Part shown: positions 46,363 through 57,149 of the stretch, piece after piece
Layout: each line of letters opens with the position of its first letter
Position numbering within the stretch: the stretch's first letter is position 1
Assembly: GCA_035543335.1 (NCBI GenBank)
Contig: DASZZH010000028.1
Coordinates: 80,392-144,391 of the forward strand
Origin: Burkholderiales bacterium
Lineage (GTDB): Bacteria; Pseudomonadota; Gammaproteobacteria; Burkholderiales; JAHFRG01
Reading direction: 5' to 3'
Length of the DNA: 64,000 bases
Position numbers and translations under genes: made by a program
The notes under the pieces: generated by a model
What the model saw: only the letters and a program-made list of their open reading frames with translations
Database searches by the model: none
What the model was told of the DNA's origin: nothing

Positions 46363-47120
46363 ACTTCAGCGCGCTCGATTTCAGCATACTTGCTCCGGCG
46401 TTCCTCGCGGGCCTGCTGGTGCTTGCTACCCATGTGCCGCTCGGCATTCAGGTTTTGAAGCGCGGCATCGTGTTCATTGATCTGGCGATTGCGCAAATTG
46501 CGGGAATGGGCGTGATTGCCGCGGATTTCATGGGTTTTGAACCGCAAGGTTGGGCGGTGCAGCTTGCTGCGGTGAGCGCGGCGCTATTCGGCGCGCTGCT
46601 ATTGACCTGGACCGAGCGGCGCTGGCCGGAAGTACAGGAGGCGCTAATTGGCGTGCTGTTCGTGCTCGCCGCCACCGGCGGCATTCTGCTGCTCGCCAAC
46701 AATCCGCATGGCGGGGAGCATCTGAAGGATTTGCTGGTCGGCCAGATTCTATGGGTGAGCTTCGCGCAACTGATTCCGGTGGCGGTATTGACTGCCGTGA
46801 TTTGCATCCTGTGGTTCAGGTTCGAACAAAAACTCGGGCGCACCGGTTTCTATCTGCTGTTTGCCGTTTCGGTCACTGCCTCTGTGCAGCTGGTGGGCAT
46901 TTATCTGGTGTTTGCCAGCCTGATTATTCCTGCTTTGGCCGCACGCAATTACGCGCGCCTGCGGCTGGCCGCGGGTTATGCGCTTGGCGCGGCGGGTTAC
47001 GCCCTCGGTCTCGTATTATCCGCCCTGTTCGATTTGCCATCGGGAGCAGTGATCGTTTGGGCGCTCGCCGCACTGGGTATCGTGTTTTATTTGTTGCAGG
47101 GGGAAACAACCCGGATTTAA
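46359..47120 (+). CDS. Metal ABC-transporter permease (ZnuB/ABC-3 family)
   Basis: This 253-residue inner-membrane protein has about eight membrane segments and the ABC-3 signature (HVPLGIQVLKRGIVFIDLAIAQIAGMG; LVGIYLVFASLIIPALAA). It is coupled to the substrate-binding gene. The ATPase subunit needed for transport is not in this cluster and must be encoded elsewhere. Confidence 0.9.
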   Translation: MNFSALDFSILAPAFLAGLLVLATHVPLGIQVLKRGIVFIDLAIAQIAGMGVIAADFMGFEPQGWAVQLAAVSAALFGALLLTWTERRWPEVQEALIGVLFVLAATGGILLLANNPHGGEHLKDLLVGQILWVSFAQLIPVAVLTAVICILWFRFEQKLGRTGFYLLFAVSVTASVQLVGIYLVFASLIIPALAARNYARLRLAAGYALGAAGYALGLVLSALFDLPSGAVIVWALAALGIVFYLLQGETTRI

Positions 47121-47242
47121 AAGCGACCCGCAATGATTTTCTGGTCTAATTGCGAGGATCCGGTTGGTGTTATAAAATTCAACTGCAGTATCGCCCGCCC
47201 AACATCCCCATTCTCACGAAATCACTAGAACTAAGGTGGCAA

Positions 47243-48363
47243 GTGGTTTTTCCATTTTTTCGCAAGAAAGATCAGGAGGAGGGCAGGTCTGATCGCACCT
47301 CAGGCGCGAAGAAGGACAAGGCCGGCTCTCGAGCCGCTAAAACCGAGTTCGGCACCGACACCGAAATGGAAGTCCTTGATAGAACCAGCGAGCTTTCCGC
47401 TGCGGCTGAAGAAGCGGCGTTACTCTATGCCAACAACCTGACCGAGCTGGCTTACGAGTTATTGTTAACCACAGTCAAGGCGGGCGCACCCGACCTCGAA
47501 GCCTGGCTGATGCTGTTCGATCTTTACCAGCAAAGGGGATGCAGAAGGAATTCGAGGAGTTGGCGCTGAAATTTGTAGTCAAGTTCGAGCGCTCGCCGCC
47601 CGCCTGGCGCGAAATCAAGGCGGCAAGCTCCGCGCTCGCCCAGCAAGACGGCACCTTTGCCTTGTCCGGGGAGTTGAACGCAGCTTCCGGGTCGCAGTTC
47701 GATGAGATAGCGAGAATTGCCGAAAACACGGATCAGTTGCACCTGGATTTCAGCGAAATTGAAAGTGTTGCACCCACGGGGTGCGTGCTGCTGCTGCAAA
47801 CCTTGCGCAACATCCGCAAGAGCGGGCACCGCATTGCGATTATCGGCCTTGGCCACCTGGTGCAAATGATACAAAGCGCAACCAATCCGGTTTCCGAACG
47901 AGAGCAGCAAATACTGTTGCTAGAACTGTATCAAGTGAAAGGCATGCAGACGGAGTTCGAGGACCTGGCTTTGCAATACGCGGTGAAGTTTGAAGTCTCG
48001 CCGCCCTCGTGGGAACCTTTGCCACAAGAGCAGGCGCTTGCAGGAAAAGACAGCCCGGAACCCGCGCCGGCAGCACCTGAAGCCGACCCGGAGAACTATG
48101 CCATGCACGGCGAGGTGGTCGGCTCCACCGATCCGCAATTGCAAGGCATCACTGGATATGCCACGCAGCGGCAGGACGTGAATATCGACATGTCGGATGT
48201 GAGCCGCATGGATTTTGTCAGCTGCGGAATGTTCCTCAATATCCTCGCCAGTTTGAAGCAGGGCGGCAAAAACATTACTATCACCGGCGCCAACGAAATG
48301 ATCCTCGCCCTGTGCCGGGTGATGGAGGTGCACAAGATGGCAACCCTCATTCGAAAAAAATAA
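47243..48363 (+). pseudogene. Double-STAS-domain protein, split by a one-base frameshift
   Basis: Read through, it is a 373-residue cytoplasmic protein made of two repeats, each a helical unit (LYQxxGMQxEFExLALxxxVKF) followed by a STAS domain (about 130-210 and 285-373). STAS phospho-acceptor positions hold Thr (APTGCVLLL) and Ser (VSCGMFLN). The GTG at 47243 follows AAGGTGG. The frame breaks at AAAGGGGATG (47535-47539): a one-base deletion, or a -1 slip on the G run, gives the expected QQRGMQKEF. A candidate promoter (TTGCGA, 15 bases, TATAAA at 47171) lies upstream. Confidence 0.8.
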
Positions 48364-48374
48364 CCTACCAGACC

Positions 48375-48752
48375 ATGCCTTGCCCAACCCGCCAACTCGT
48401 CCGCCGTATCGTGCTGTTCGCGCTGGTGTTCAGCGCAATTTCACCCGCGCTTGCGGCGTTGCGCTTCTACGGCAACGCGGAAGTTTTGACGAACATCGCC
48501 AGCGTTCACACGGCGGCGCACAACTCGGCAGAGCACCAGCATTCCGGCCACACAAAATCCGGGGCAAACGGGATTTATTGCTCGTTTTGTCTGGACGCGG
48601 CATCGGTTCAGGCGCTCACGCTGGCCGCGCCGCATTTGCCGCTCTCCGCAATGGCGGTGGAACCACCGCCCCGCGCTGTTCCGCACAGCGTTGAGCCGGC
48701 GCCCTATTACTCCCCGCAACATTCCCGAGCTCCTCCCGTAGTCCTAGCCTGA
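48375..48752 (+). CDS. DUF2946-family exported protein
   Basis: This 125-residue protein has a signal peptide (FSAISPALAALR), a His-rich stretch (HTAAHNSAEHQHSGH) and the DUF2946 Cys pair (YCSFCLDAA). DUF2946 proteins often sit beside copper genes. It starts 11 bases after the STAS gene and precedes an outer-membrane protein and CopC, which supports a role in metal handling. Confidence 0.78.
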   Translation: MPCPTRQLVRRIVLFALVFSAISPALAALRFYGNAEVLTNIASVHTAAHNSAEHQHSGHTKSGANGIYCSFCLDAASVQALTLAAPHLPLSAMAVEPPPRAVPHSVEPAPYYSPQHSRAPPVVLA

Positions 48753-48847
48753 TTTCGGCGGGCGGCCAGGCCAAAAGCTCGCCGAGTCTCGCGCGTTGTG
48801 CGCGGCTTGGCGTGGTTCCATTTTCTATTCGTTTAGGGAGGAACAAA

Positions 48848-49785
48848 ATGCAGGTGTTGGAGCGGGGGTTTTTGTTCTTGACAACTTTTTTCCTGCTTGC
48901 CGCGACCGAAGCTTGGGCTCATGGTTTCGCCGGCAAGCGATTCTTTCCCACCACACTGGCGGTGGACGATCCTTTTATTTCCGACGAGCTGACATTTCTG
49001 ACCAATCACATTCGGGAGCCTGACCAGGTGACCAATGAGTTCTCGATTGCTTACTCAAAGCGCATCACGCCAAACTTCGGGTTCGAGCTGGGCGAGACGT
49101 ACCAACACCTGAAACCGAATGAAGGCGGAAGCAAAAACGGCTTCGCAAACCTTGAGGTGGGCGCCAAATATCAGTTTTTCACAAGCGAGGTTCACGAGGC
49201 CATCCTTTCCGTCGGGCTCGACGCCGAGCTCGGTCGCACGGGCAGCCGCAGCGTGGGCGCCGAGTCGTTTTCGACGCTTTCCCGACCTTCTTTTTTGGCA
49301 AGGGTTTGGGTGACCTCCCCGAATCATTCAGGTACCTCAAGCCTGTTGCAATCACAGGCGCTATTGGCCCCAGCTTCCCGACGCGCAAGACCAATGTGAC
49401 AACCACCATGGATCCCGTTACCGGAGATATCGACCAGGACATCGAGCGCAACCCGACAAGTTTAAACTGGGGGCTCACTTTCCAATACAATCTTCAATAT
49501 CTGCAATCCTTCGTGAAGGATATCGGGCTCAAAGAGCCGTTTAGCCGGATGATCCCCGTGGTGGAGCTCGCCCTCAGTACTTGCCTCAACGCAGACTGCA
49601 AAGGACAAACCACCGGTACGGTGAATCCGGGCATCATCTGGTTCGGCAAGCATGTTCAACTCGGGCTCGAGGCGCAGATCCCCGTCAACCAAAGAACGGG
49701 AAACTATGTCGGCGTGTTGTTCCAGATGCATTTCTTCATTGACGATCTGTTCCCGCAAAGCGTGGGGCGGCCGCTGTTTCGTTAA
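48848..49785 (+). pseudogene. Outer-membrane beta-barrel protein of the CopC locus, frameshifted
   Basis: The start follows GGGAGGAAC. The signal peptide ends at TEAWAHG, and strand-like repeats follow (NEFSIAYSKRITPNFGFEL; FANLEVGAKYQFF). The frame breaks at CCC (49281-49283); the continuation FRYLKPVAITGAIGPSFPT through LFQMHFFIDDLFPQS lies one frame back and ends at 49785. One added C restores 312 residues. It resembles conserved hypothetical outer-membrane proteins; role unknown. It lies six bases before copC. Confidence 0.75.
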
Positions 49786-49791
49786 CCGCAT

Positions 49792-50157
49792 ATGAAGAAT
49801 GTCTTTCAGGTCGTGGCAGCCATGCTGCTTGCCGGGTGGACCGCAGCGGCCGTAAGCCATGCCATGCCCCAGCGCGAAGAGCCGGCTGCGGGAAGCGTGG
49901 TTGAACATTCACCTGACTTGGTGCAAATCTGGTTCGATGCCGAGCTTGAGCCCGGGCTGTGCAGTTTGCGCGTGGTGGATGGGCACGAAAACCAGGTCAG
50001 TCGCGGGAAAGCGGAGGTCGATCCGGCCAACCCGAGTTTGCTCAAAGCCAGCATGCTGCCATTGCCAGTCGGTGTGTACCGGGTTTACTGGCGCGTGCTT
50101 TCCAAGGACGGCCATATCACACAGGGCGACTACCGTTTTACCGTTCGTACGAAATAG
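49792..50157 (+). CDS. CopC-domain periplasmic copper-binding protein
   Basis: This 121-residue CopC/YobA-type protein has a signal peptide ending near AVS before HAMPQREEPAAGS. The predicted Cu(II) site uses the N-terminal His of the mature protein plus Asp and His of SKDGHITQGDYRF, all present. The Cu(I) Met-rich site of Pseudomonas CopC is absent. No copD follows. It converges with rlpA with no gap. Confidence 0.88.
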   Translation: MKNVFQVVAAMLLAGWTAAAVSHAMPQREEPAAGSVVEHSPDLVQIWFDAELEPGLCSLRVVDGHENQVSRGKAEVDPANPSLLKASMLPLPVGVYRVYWRVLSKDGHITQGDYRFTVRTK

Positions 50158-51072
50158 CTAGCGCACCAGTAGCAGCGGCTTGAAGCCGAGCGCCTCACCG
50201 ATTTTTTCCGCGGCCTGCTGTGCATCATTGCGGTTGGCGTAAGGGCCTGCGTGCACCCGGAACAGGCCGTCCCTGGTGAAGATCGAGAGCGTTTCGCTTA
50301 AGCCAGCAAGCTGCGAGCGCAGCCGCGCGAGAAACTGTTCCGCGTTGCCCTGTGAGCTGAACGCGCCGAGCTGCAAGTAGATGCCGCTGCTATCCGCCGC
50401 CGCCGGCAACACTTGGGCGGGAGCGGGCGGCGGCGCAGCGGGTTCGACCGGCTTCGGCGCTTGCGCCACCAGCGTTTCCATGCCGGGCATCACGCTTTCC
50501 ACTTCTACCCAGCTGCTGCCCAGAGCAGTGATTCCCAGCTTGTATGCAGCGGCGTAGGAAAGATCGATGACGCGGCCGGCATAAAACGGCCCGCGGTCAT
50601 TGATGCGTACGATCACCGACTTGCTGTTCCTGAGGCTGGTGACCCGCGCATAGCTCGGTATCGGCAGCGTGGGATGCGCCGCGGTCATGGCGTACATGTC
50701 GTAGGGTTCTCCCGAGGAGGTTTTCTGGCCGTGGAATTTTCTGCCGTACCAGGAAGCGATGCCACGCGCCTTGTAAGGGACAAGCCGGGTCTCGGGAACA
50801 AAGGTTTTGCCGAGTACGGTGTAAGGACGGTTGGCGTACTTGTTGAGCGGCTCTGCCCGTGGTTTAGCGTCGGGCAGCAAATCGAGATTGGGCGGCGGAT
50901 TATCGCCCGGGCCGTCGTCGAGGTAATAGCCTTTGCCGGTTTTGCCGGCGGCGGATTCGGAAGCGCGTTTGGGAGAGCTGCCGCAAGCGGCGAGAGCGAA
51001 GGAAATAAGAAGAAAAAGAATTAAGCGGGGCCAAGCGTGCGATGCGTTCTTCTCTTCACCCCTCACCTTCAC
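50158..51072 (-). CDS. rlpA: Septal-ring lytic transglycosylase RlpA (lipoprotein)
   Basis: This outer-membrane lipoprotein cleaves denuded glycan. It has a lipobox FALAAC (C30), a double-psi barrel domain (GIASWYGRKFHGQKTSSGEPYD ... VRINDRGPFYAGRVIDLSYAAA, about 100-200), a Pro-rich linker and a C-terminal SPOR domain (about 228-304). The GTG at 51072 lies in a purine-rich repeat that provides its ribosome site. It ends the mreBCD operon, three bases after rodA. Confidence 0.94.
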   Translation of the reverse strand: MKVRGEEKNASHAWPRLILFLLISFALAACGSSPKRASESAAGKTGKGYYLDDGPGDNPPPNLDLLPDAKPRAEPLNKYANRPYTVLGKTFVPETRLVPYKARGIASWYGRKFHGQKTSSGEPYDMYAMTAAHPTLPIPSYARVTSLRNSKSVIVRINDRGPFYAGRVIDLSYAAAYKLGITALGSSWVEVESVMPGMETLVAQAPKPVEPAAPPPAPAQVLPAAADSSGIYLQLGAFSSQGNAEQFLARLRSQLAGLSETLSIFTRDGLFRVHAGPYANRNDAQQAAEKIGEALGFKPLLLVR

Positions 51073-51078
51073 TCCTCA
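51052..51078 (-). repeat. Purine-rich GTGAGGAGTGAAGG repeat at the rlpA start
   Basis: On the minus strand GTGAGGAGTGAAGGTGAG continues into GGGTGAAGAGA across the rodA stop and the rlpA start codon. It belongs to the same sequence family as 13314-13357, 41033-41062 and 57041-57140. Confidence 0.55.
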
Positions 51079-52170
51079 CGATTTGACCAATTTCTGGTGC
51101 GCCTGGATGCTCATCAAAATACCAAAGCCCAGGCAGATTGTCACCAGCGAAGTGCCGCCGTAGCTCAGGAGTGGCAGCGGCACGCCGACCACCGGCAGGA
51201 TGCCGCTTACCATGCCCATGTTGACGAAGGCGTAGGTAAAAAACGTGAGCGTGATTGCCCCCGCCATTAATCGCGTAAAGAACGTCGAGGCATTGCTGGC
51301 GATAACCAGTCCCCTGCCGATCACCAATGCGTACAGGAACAGCAGCAACAGGTTGCCGAGCAGGCCAAATTCCTCGCCGAACACGGCGAAAATGAAATCA
51401 GTGTGGCGTTCCGGCAGGAACTCCAGGTGCGACTGCGTGCCGTTCAGCCAGCCCTTGCCGGTTACGCCGCCCGAACCGAGCGCAATGTTGGATTGAATGG
51501 TGTGATAGCCCGCGCCCAGCGGATCGGTGGAAGGATCGAACAATGTGAGAATGCGCTGCCGCTGGTAGTCGTGCATCACTGACCACAGCACCGGCAGACT
51601 CGCCAGCCCCAGCGCGAGAAAGCCGAGCATGATGCGCCAGCTCAAGCCCGCGAGAAACAGCACATAAAAGCCGGAGGCGGTGATAAGTATGGCGGTGCCG
51701 AGATCCGGCTGGCGCGCAATCAGCGCTACCGGCACCAGCAGCGACAAGATCGCCACCACGTAATTCTGGAGTTTCAGCGCCGTTTCGTGCTTGTCGAAAT
51801 ACCAGGCGAGCATCAACGGCACCGCGATTTTCATCAGCTCGGAAGGCTGGATGCGGGTCACGCCCACATGCAGCCAACGCCGCGCGCCGTTCACCACATC
51901 GCCGAACAGCGCCACGCAAATCAGGAGCACCATGCCTATAACATACATCGGCAGAGACAGGCGCATCAGGTAATGCGGCGGCATCTTGGCAATCGCCCAC
52001 ATCAGCGCGAGCGCGATCAGCATGCTGACAAGCTGGTTGCTGACGCGGCTTAAGTTTTGCCCGGTGGCACTATAGAGCACGAACAGTCCGAGCAGCATCA
52101 GCACGCACACCGTAGCGAGGAGAAAACCATCAATATGCGCGGTGAGATGATGCCACAAGCGTTTAATCAT
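51076..52170 (-). CDS. rodA: Rod-shape SEDS peptidoglycan glycosyltransferase RodA
   Basis: This SEDS polymerase of the elongasome works with PBP2. It has 364 residues with ten predicted membrane segments, GARRWLHVGVTRIQPSELMKIAVP and the C-terminal PLPLLSYGGTSLV typical of the family. The ATG at 52170 is preferred; 39 upstream codons belong to mrdA in another frame. It overlaps mrdA by eight bases. Confidence 0.95.
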   Translation of the reverse strand: MIKRLWHHLTAHIDGFLLATVCVLMLLGLFVLYSATGQNLSRVSNQLVSMLIALALMWAIAKMPPHYLMRLSLPMYVIGMVLLICVALFGDVVNGARRWLHVGVTRIQPSELMKIAVPLMLAWYFDKHETALKLQNYVVAILSLLVPVALIARQPDLGTAILITASGFYVLFLAGLSWRIMLGFLALGLASLPVLWSVMHDYQRQRILTLFDPSTDPLGAGYHTIQSNIALGSGGVTGKGWLNGTQSHLEFLPERHTDFIFAVFGEEFGLLGNLLLLFLYALVIGRGLVIASNASTFFTRLMAGAITLTFFTYAFVNMGMVSGILPVVGVPLPLLSYGGTSLVTICLGFGILMSIQAHQKLVKS

Positions 52171-54064
52171 TGGCTTCGTCCTTTTTGTCCAGTTTGGGCA
52201 GAGGGCTTTGCGGGCGTTTGCCGAGCAGATAAAAATCCAGCACCTGGCGGGCGAGCGGCGCCGCAGTGGAGGCGCCGTGGCCGCCATTTTCCACTAGTAC
52301 CGCCAGCGCAATCTGCGGCTTGTCCGCCGGCGCGTAGGCGATGAACAGCGCATGATCGCGCTGACGCTCCGCCACCTTGCTCTCATCGTATTTTTCGTTT
52401 TGCTTTAAGGCGATGACCTGCGCAGTCCCGGTCTTGCCGGCAATCGGGTACAAGCTTTCGGCACCGGCGCGCGCCGCAGTGCCGCCGGGACGCATGACGT
52501 CGATCAGCGCTTTTTTCACCAGCTCCAGATTCGACTGTTTGAGGTTGAGTGCATAGGACACTTTATTGGAAACGCCGCGCAACTGCCCGGTCTTGCCGTT
52601 CTGTATGTTGTGCACCAGATGCGGGCGGAAGGCAATGCCGTTGTTGGCGAGAATCGCGGTGGCGTTGGCGAGCTGCAGGGGCGTCACCAGGTTGTAGCCC
52701 TGGCCGATGCCGACGGACACGGTGTCGCCCGCGAACCATTTTTCCCGGTAGCGATTTTGCTTCCATTCCTGCGACGGTAGAATGCCGGCCGCTTCGCCTT
52801 CGATGTCGATGCCGGTCTTGCTGCCCAGGCCGAACTGGCTAATGAAGGAATGAATGTTGTCGATGCCCAATTCGTTGGCGAGGCCGTAGTAATAACTGTC
52901 GCATGAAATCACCAGCGACTTGTGCAAATCGACGATGCCATGGCCGCCGGCTTTCCAGTCGCGGTAGCGGTGAGTGCTGCCGGGAAGAGTGAAATAGCCC
53001 GGATCATAGATGGTGTATTGCGGCGAGCGCTTGTTGAGCTCAAGTCCGGCCAGCGCCATGAATGGCTTGAAGGTCGAGCCGGGCGGATATTGCCCATGCA
53101 TCGCGCGATTGGTGAGCGGCTTGTCCGGGGAACCGTTGAGCGCATCCCAATTTTGCGGATCGATGCCGTCGACGAAGAGGTTCGGATCAAAACCCGGCTT
53201 GCTGATCAAAGCGAGGATCCCGCCGCTCGCGGGCTCAATCGCCACCAGCGCGCCCCGATAGTTGCCGAAAGCTTTCTCCGCAAACTCCTGCAGCCGCGCA
53301 TCCAGCGAAAGCAGCAGATTGTTTCCGGAAATCGGCGGCGTGCGATCGAGCGTGCGCACGGCCCGCCCGCCGGCATCGATTTCCACCTGCTCGAACCCGG
53401 CCCGGCCGTGCAATTCCATTTCATAGCTTTGCTCGATGCCGGTCTTGCCGATGTAATCCGAGCCGCGGTAATTGGGAAGCATGCCCTGCTCCTCCAGCCA
53501 CTCGAGGTCGTCGTCGTTAATGCGGCTGATGTAGCCGATGACGTGCGAGGCCCTTTCGCCGAGCGGATAATGCCGGAACAGGCGCGCCTTGATTTCCACG
53601 CCGGGGAAGCGGTAGCGGTTCACTGCGAAGCGCGCGACCTCCACGTCATTCAGGCGGGTGCGGATCGGAAGGCTTTCGAAATTCTTGCTTTCCTCGAGAA
53701 GTTTCCTAAAACGCTTGCGGTCCTTCGGTGTGATTTCCACCAGCGTGGCGAGCTGATTGATGAGCGCTTCGAGGTTGTCCACCCTGGACGGCGTGATTTC
53801 CAATGTGTAGGCGGAATAATTGTGCGCCAGTACCGCGCCGTTGCGGTCGAGAATCAGCCCGCGGTTGGGGACGATGGGCACCACGGAAATGCGGTTGTTT
53901 TCGGCGAGCGTGTGGTAGTGCTCGTGCTGAATGACTTGCAGGTAAAAAAAACGGCCAAACAGCAGAAAGAAAAAAAACAGCACGAAGCCCGCCGCAATCG
54001 CGAGCCGCAGCTTAAAATAAAGGAGCTCGCGCTGATGATCCTTGAGCTCGACGCTGCGGCTCAT
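52163..54064 (-). CDS. mrdA: Penicillin-binding protein 2
   Basis: This transpeptidase of the elongasome has 633 residues: N-terminal membrane anchor (AAGFVLFFFFLLFGRFFYLQV), a pedestal/dimerisation domain, and a transpeptidase domain with the acylated serine S330 in GSTFKP, the second motif SCD (VISCDSYYYG) and KTGTAQ. It is coupled to mreD by a four-base overlap. Confidence 0.96.
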   Translation of the reverse strand: MSRSVELKDHQRELLYFKLRLAIAAGFVLFFFFLLFGRFFYLQVIQHEHYHTLAENNRISVVPIVPNRGLILDRNGAVLAHNYSAYTLEITPSRVDNLEALINQLATLVEITPKDRKRFRKLLEESKNFESLPIRTRLNDVEVARFAVNRYRFPGVEIKARLFRHYPLGERASHVIGYISRINDDDLEWLEEQGMLPNYRGSDYIGKTGIEQSYEMELHGRAGFEQVEIDAGGRAVRTLDRTPPISGNNLLLSLDARLQEFAEKAFGNYRGALVAIEPASGGILALISKPGFDPNLFVDGIDPQNWDALNGSPDKPLTNRAMHGQYPPGSTFKPFMALAGLELNKRSPQYTIYDPGYFTLPGSTHRYRDWKAGGHGIVDLHKSLVISCDSYYYGLANELGIDNIHSFISQFGLGSKTGIDIEGEAAGILPSQEWKQNRYREKWFAGDTVSVGIGQGYNLVTPLQLANATAILANNGIAFRPHLVHNIQNGKTGQLRGVSNKVSYALNLKQSNLELVKKALIDVMRPGGTAARAGAESLYPIAGKTGTAQVIALKQNEKYDESKVAERQRDHALFIAYAPADKPQIALAVLVENGGHGASTAAPLARQVLDFYLLGKRPQSPLPKLDKKDEAND

Positions 54065-54582
54065 ATCTCTTCAGGATCGGGCTTGGGGCGCTGCGGAAGC
54101 AAAAGCAATATCGAAAGTGCTGGCCACAACAACGCGCCGGTGATGCTGCTCAGGAAAATCCCCCAGCCGATGAAATTCGCACCGCTATAAATGTTGATGA
54201 GGAGTATGGCCATCTGGGTCAGCAGCAATACCGGCAAAACATGCCAGATCTGCTTGCGCAACCCGAACATCAGCACGCGGCGATGCAGCAGGATGGCGAG
54301 ATAAGCGAGCAGCGCGTAAGCGAGCGCGTGCTGGCCGAACACCGCGCCGTCAGCGATATCCATCAATAATCCCATGAACCACGCCGTCCAGAAACCGACC
54401 TTGTGCGGCCGGTGAATGCACCAGTAGAGCAGGGTGAGCGCGACGAAATCGGGGCGCACAAAAAGCATCACGCCCGGCCACGGCAGTAGGTTAAAAAACA
54501 GCGCCGCAATCAGTGACACGGCGATCAAGCCCGGCTTGACCGGCGAAAGAATTTCATGGGCTCGGGCGGCGGGTACTGACAT
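54061..54582 (-). CDS. mreD: Rod-shape-determining protein MreD
   Basis: This 173-residue integral membrane protein has five or six hydrophobic segments and the MreD pattern (LPWPGVMLFVRPDFVALTLLYW; MGLLMDIADGAVFGQHAL). It connects MreBC to PBP2/RodA. Its ATG overlaps the mreC stop by one base (TGATG). Confidence 0.93.
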   Translation of the reverse strand: MSVPAARAHEILSPVKPGLIAVSLIAALFFNLLPWPGVMLFVRPDFVALTLLYWCIHRPHKVGFWTAWFMGLLMDIADGAVFGQHALAYALLAYLAILLHRRVLMFGLRKQIWHVLPVLLLTQMAILLINIYSGANFIGWGIFLSSITGALLWPALSILLLLPQRPKPDPEEI

Positions 54583-55487
54583 CAGTTGAACCTCTTCTTT
54601 TTGCTTTTGCCTGCAGATAGCGGCGCGGGCTGCCCCAATGGATTGTCCGCTATTTTTGGCTCCAGCGTGAGCACCAATATCTGGTGGTGGCGGTCCACGC
54701 CCGCTTTCGGGATGCAGCTGATGCGGGCGAATGCGTACGCGCTGTTGCGCTCGATTTTGGTCACTACCGCGACCGGCAGGCCGCGCGGATACAAGCCATC
54801 GATTCCCGAAGTCACCAGCTCATCGCCGTTCTGGATTTCCACGTTGACCGGCATGTAGCGCAGTTCGAGTTCGCCCGGTTCGCCGGCGCCGAACAGCACC
54901 GCGCGCAGGCCGTTGCGCGCCACTTCCACCGGAACCGTCTGCTCCTTGTCGGTAATTAGCGTCACTTCGCTCACGAAAGGGTAAACCCGCGTGACCTGGC
55001 CGATGACTCCGATATCGTCGACCACCGCTTGCCCCGGCTTGATGCTGCTTTGCATGCCCTTGTCAATGACGATGCGGCGTGAAAACAAATCGCGGCCGGT
55101 GTAGAGGATTTCCGCCAGCGCGGCATTGCCCTGAAAGCGATCGCGGGTATTCAGCAGCCGCCGCAAGTGGTTGTTTTCTTCCTGCAGCGCCTGGTAACGC
55201 TGCAGCATCGCTGCATTGGCGAGGTTCTTCTCGTTTAATCGGGCATTCTCGGCCGTAAGATAGGATTGGGTGGCAAAGAAATCACCGGCCTGCCCGAGCA
55301 GATAGCCCGGCGTGGTGCCGAGCTTTTGCAGCGGGTAGATGAGTACCGAAAGTGCGGCGCGCACCGCATCGAGGTACTTGAAGCGGGCGTCGGTGGAGAG
55401 AAGCAGCAGGGACAACAGAGTGAAAATCACCAGGCGGATAAAAGGACTGGGACCGCGTTTGAAAAATGGCGGAAGCTGGGTGTCCAT
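54582..55487 (-). CDS. mreC: Rod-shape-determining protein MreC
   Basis: This 301-residue single-pass protein has an N-terminal membrane segment (FIRLVIFTLLSLLLLST), then a coiled coil (ENARLNEKNLANAAMLQRY) and two beta domains (VIDKGMQSSIKPGQAVVDD; GLRAVLFGAGEPGELEL). It activates PBP2. A Lys/Arg-rich tail follows. It lies 76 bases after mreB. Confidence 0.95.
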   Translation of the reverse strand: MDTQLPPFFKRGPSPFIRLVIFTLLSLLLLSTDARFKYLDAVRAALSVLIYPLQKLGTTPGYLLGQAGDFFATQSYLTAENARLNEKNLANAAMLQRYQALQEENNHLRRLLNTRDRFQGNAALAEILYTGRDLFSRRIVIDKGMQSSIKPGQAVVDDIGVIGQVTRVYPFVSEVTLITDKEQTVPVEVARNGLRAVLFGAGEPGELELRYMPVNVEIQNGDELVTSGIDGLYPRGLPVAVVTKIERNSAYAFARISCIPKAGVDRHHQILVLTLEPKIADNPLGQPAPLSAGKSKKKRFN

Positions 55488-55563
55488 GAATCAGCCTTCA
55501 GTTATCAGCTTTCAGCCCCATCATGATGCCGCCGACATGCTGAACGCCGAATGCCGAAGTCCA

Positions 55564-57140
<1,577 letters not shown>

Positions 57141-57149
57141 ATTTTCCGA

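Noticed and set aside
52922-54190. 422-codon plus-strand frame over mrdA, and 55339-56595 over mreB
   Set aside because: Antisense shadow frames of well-identified elongasome genes.
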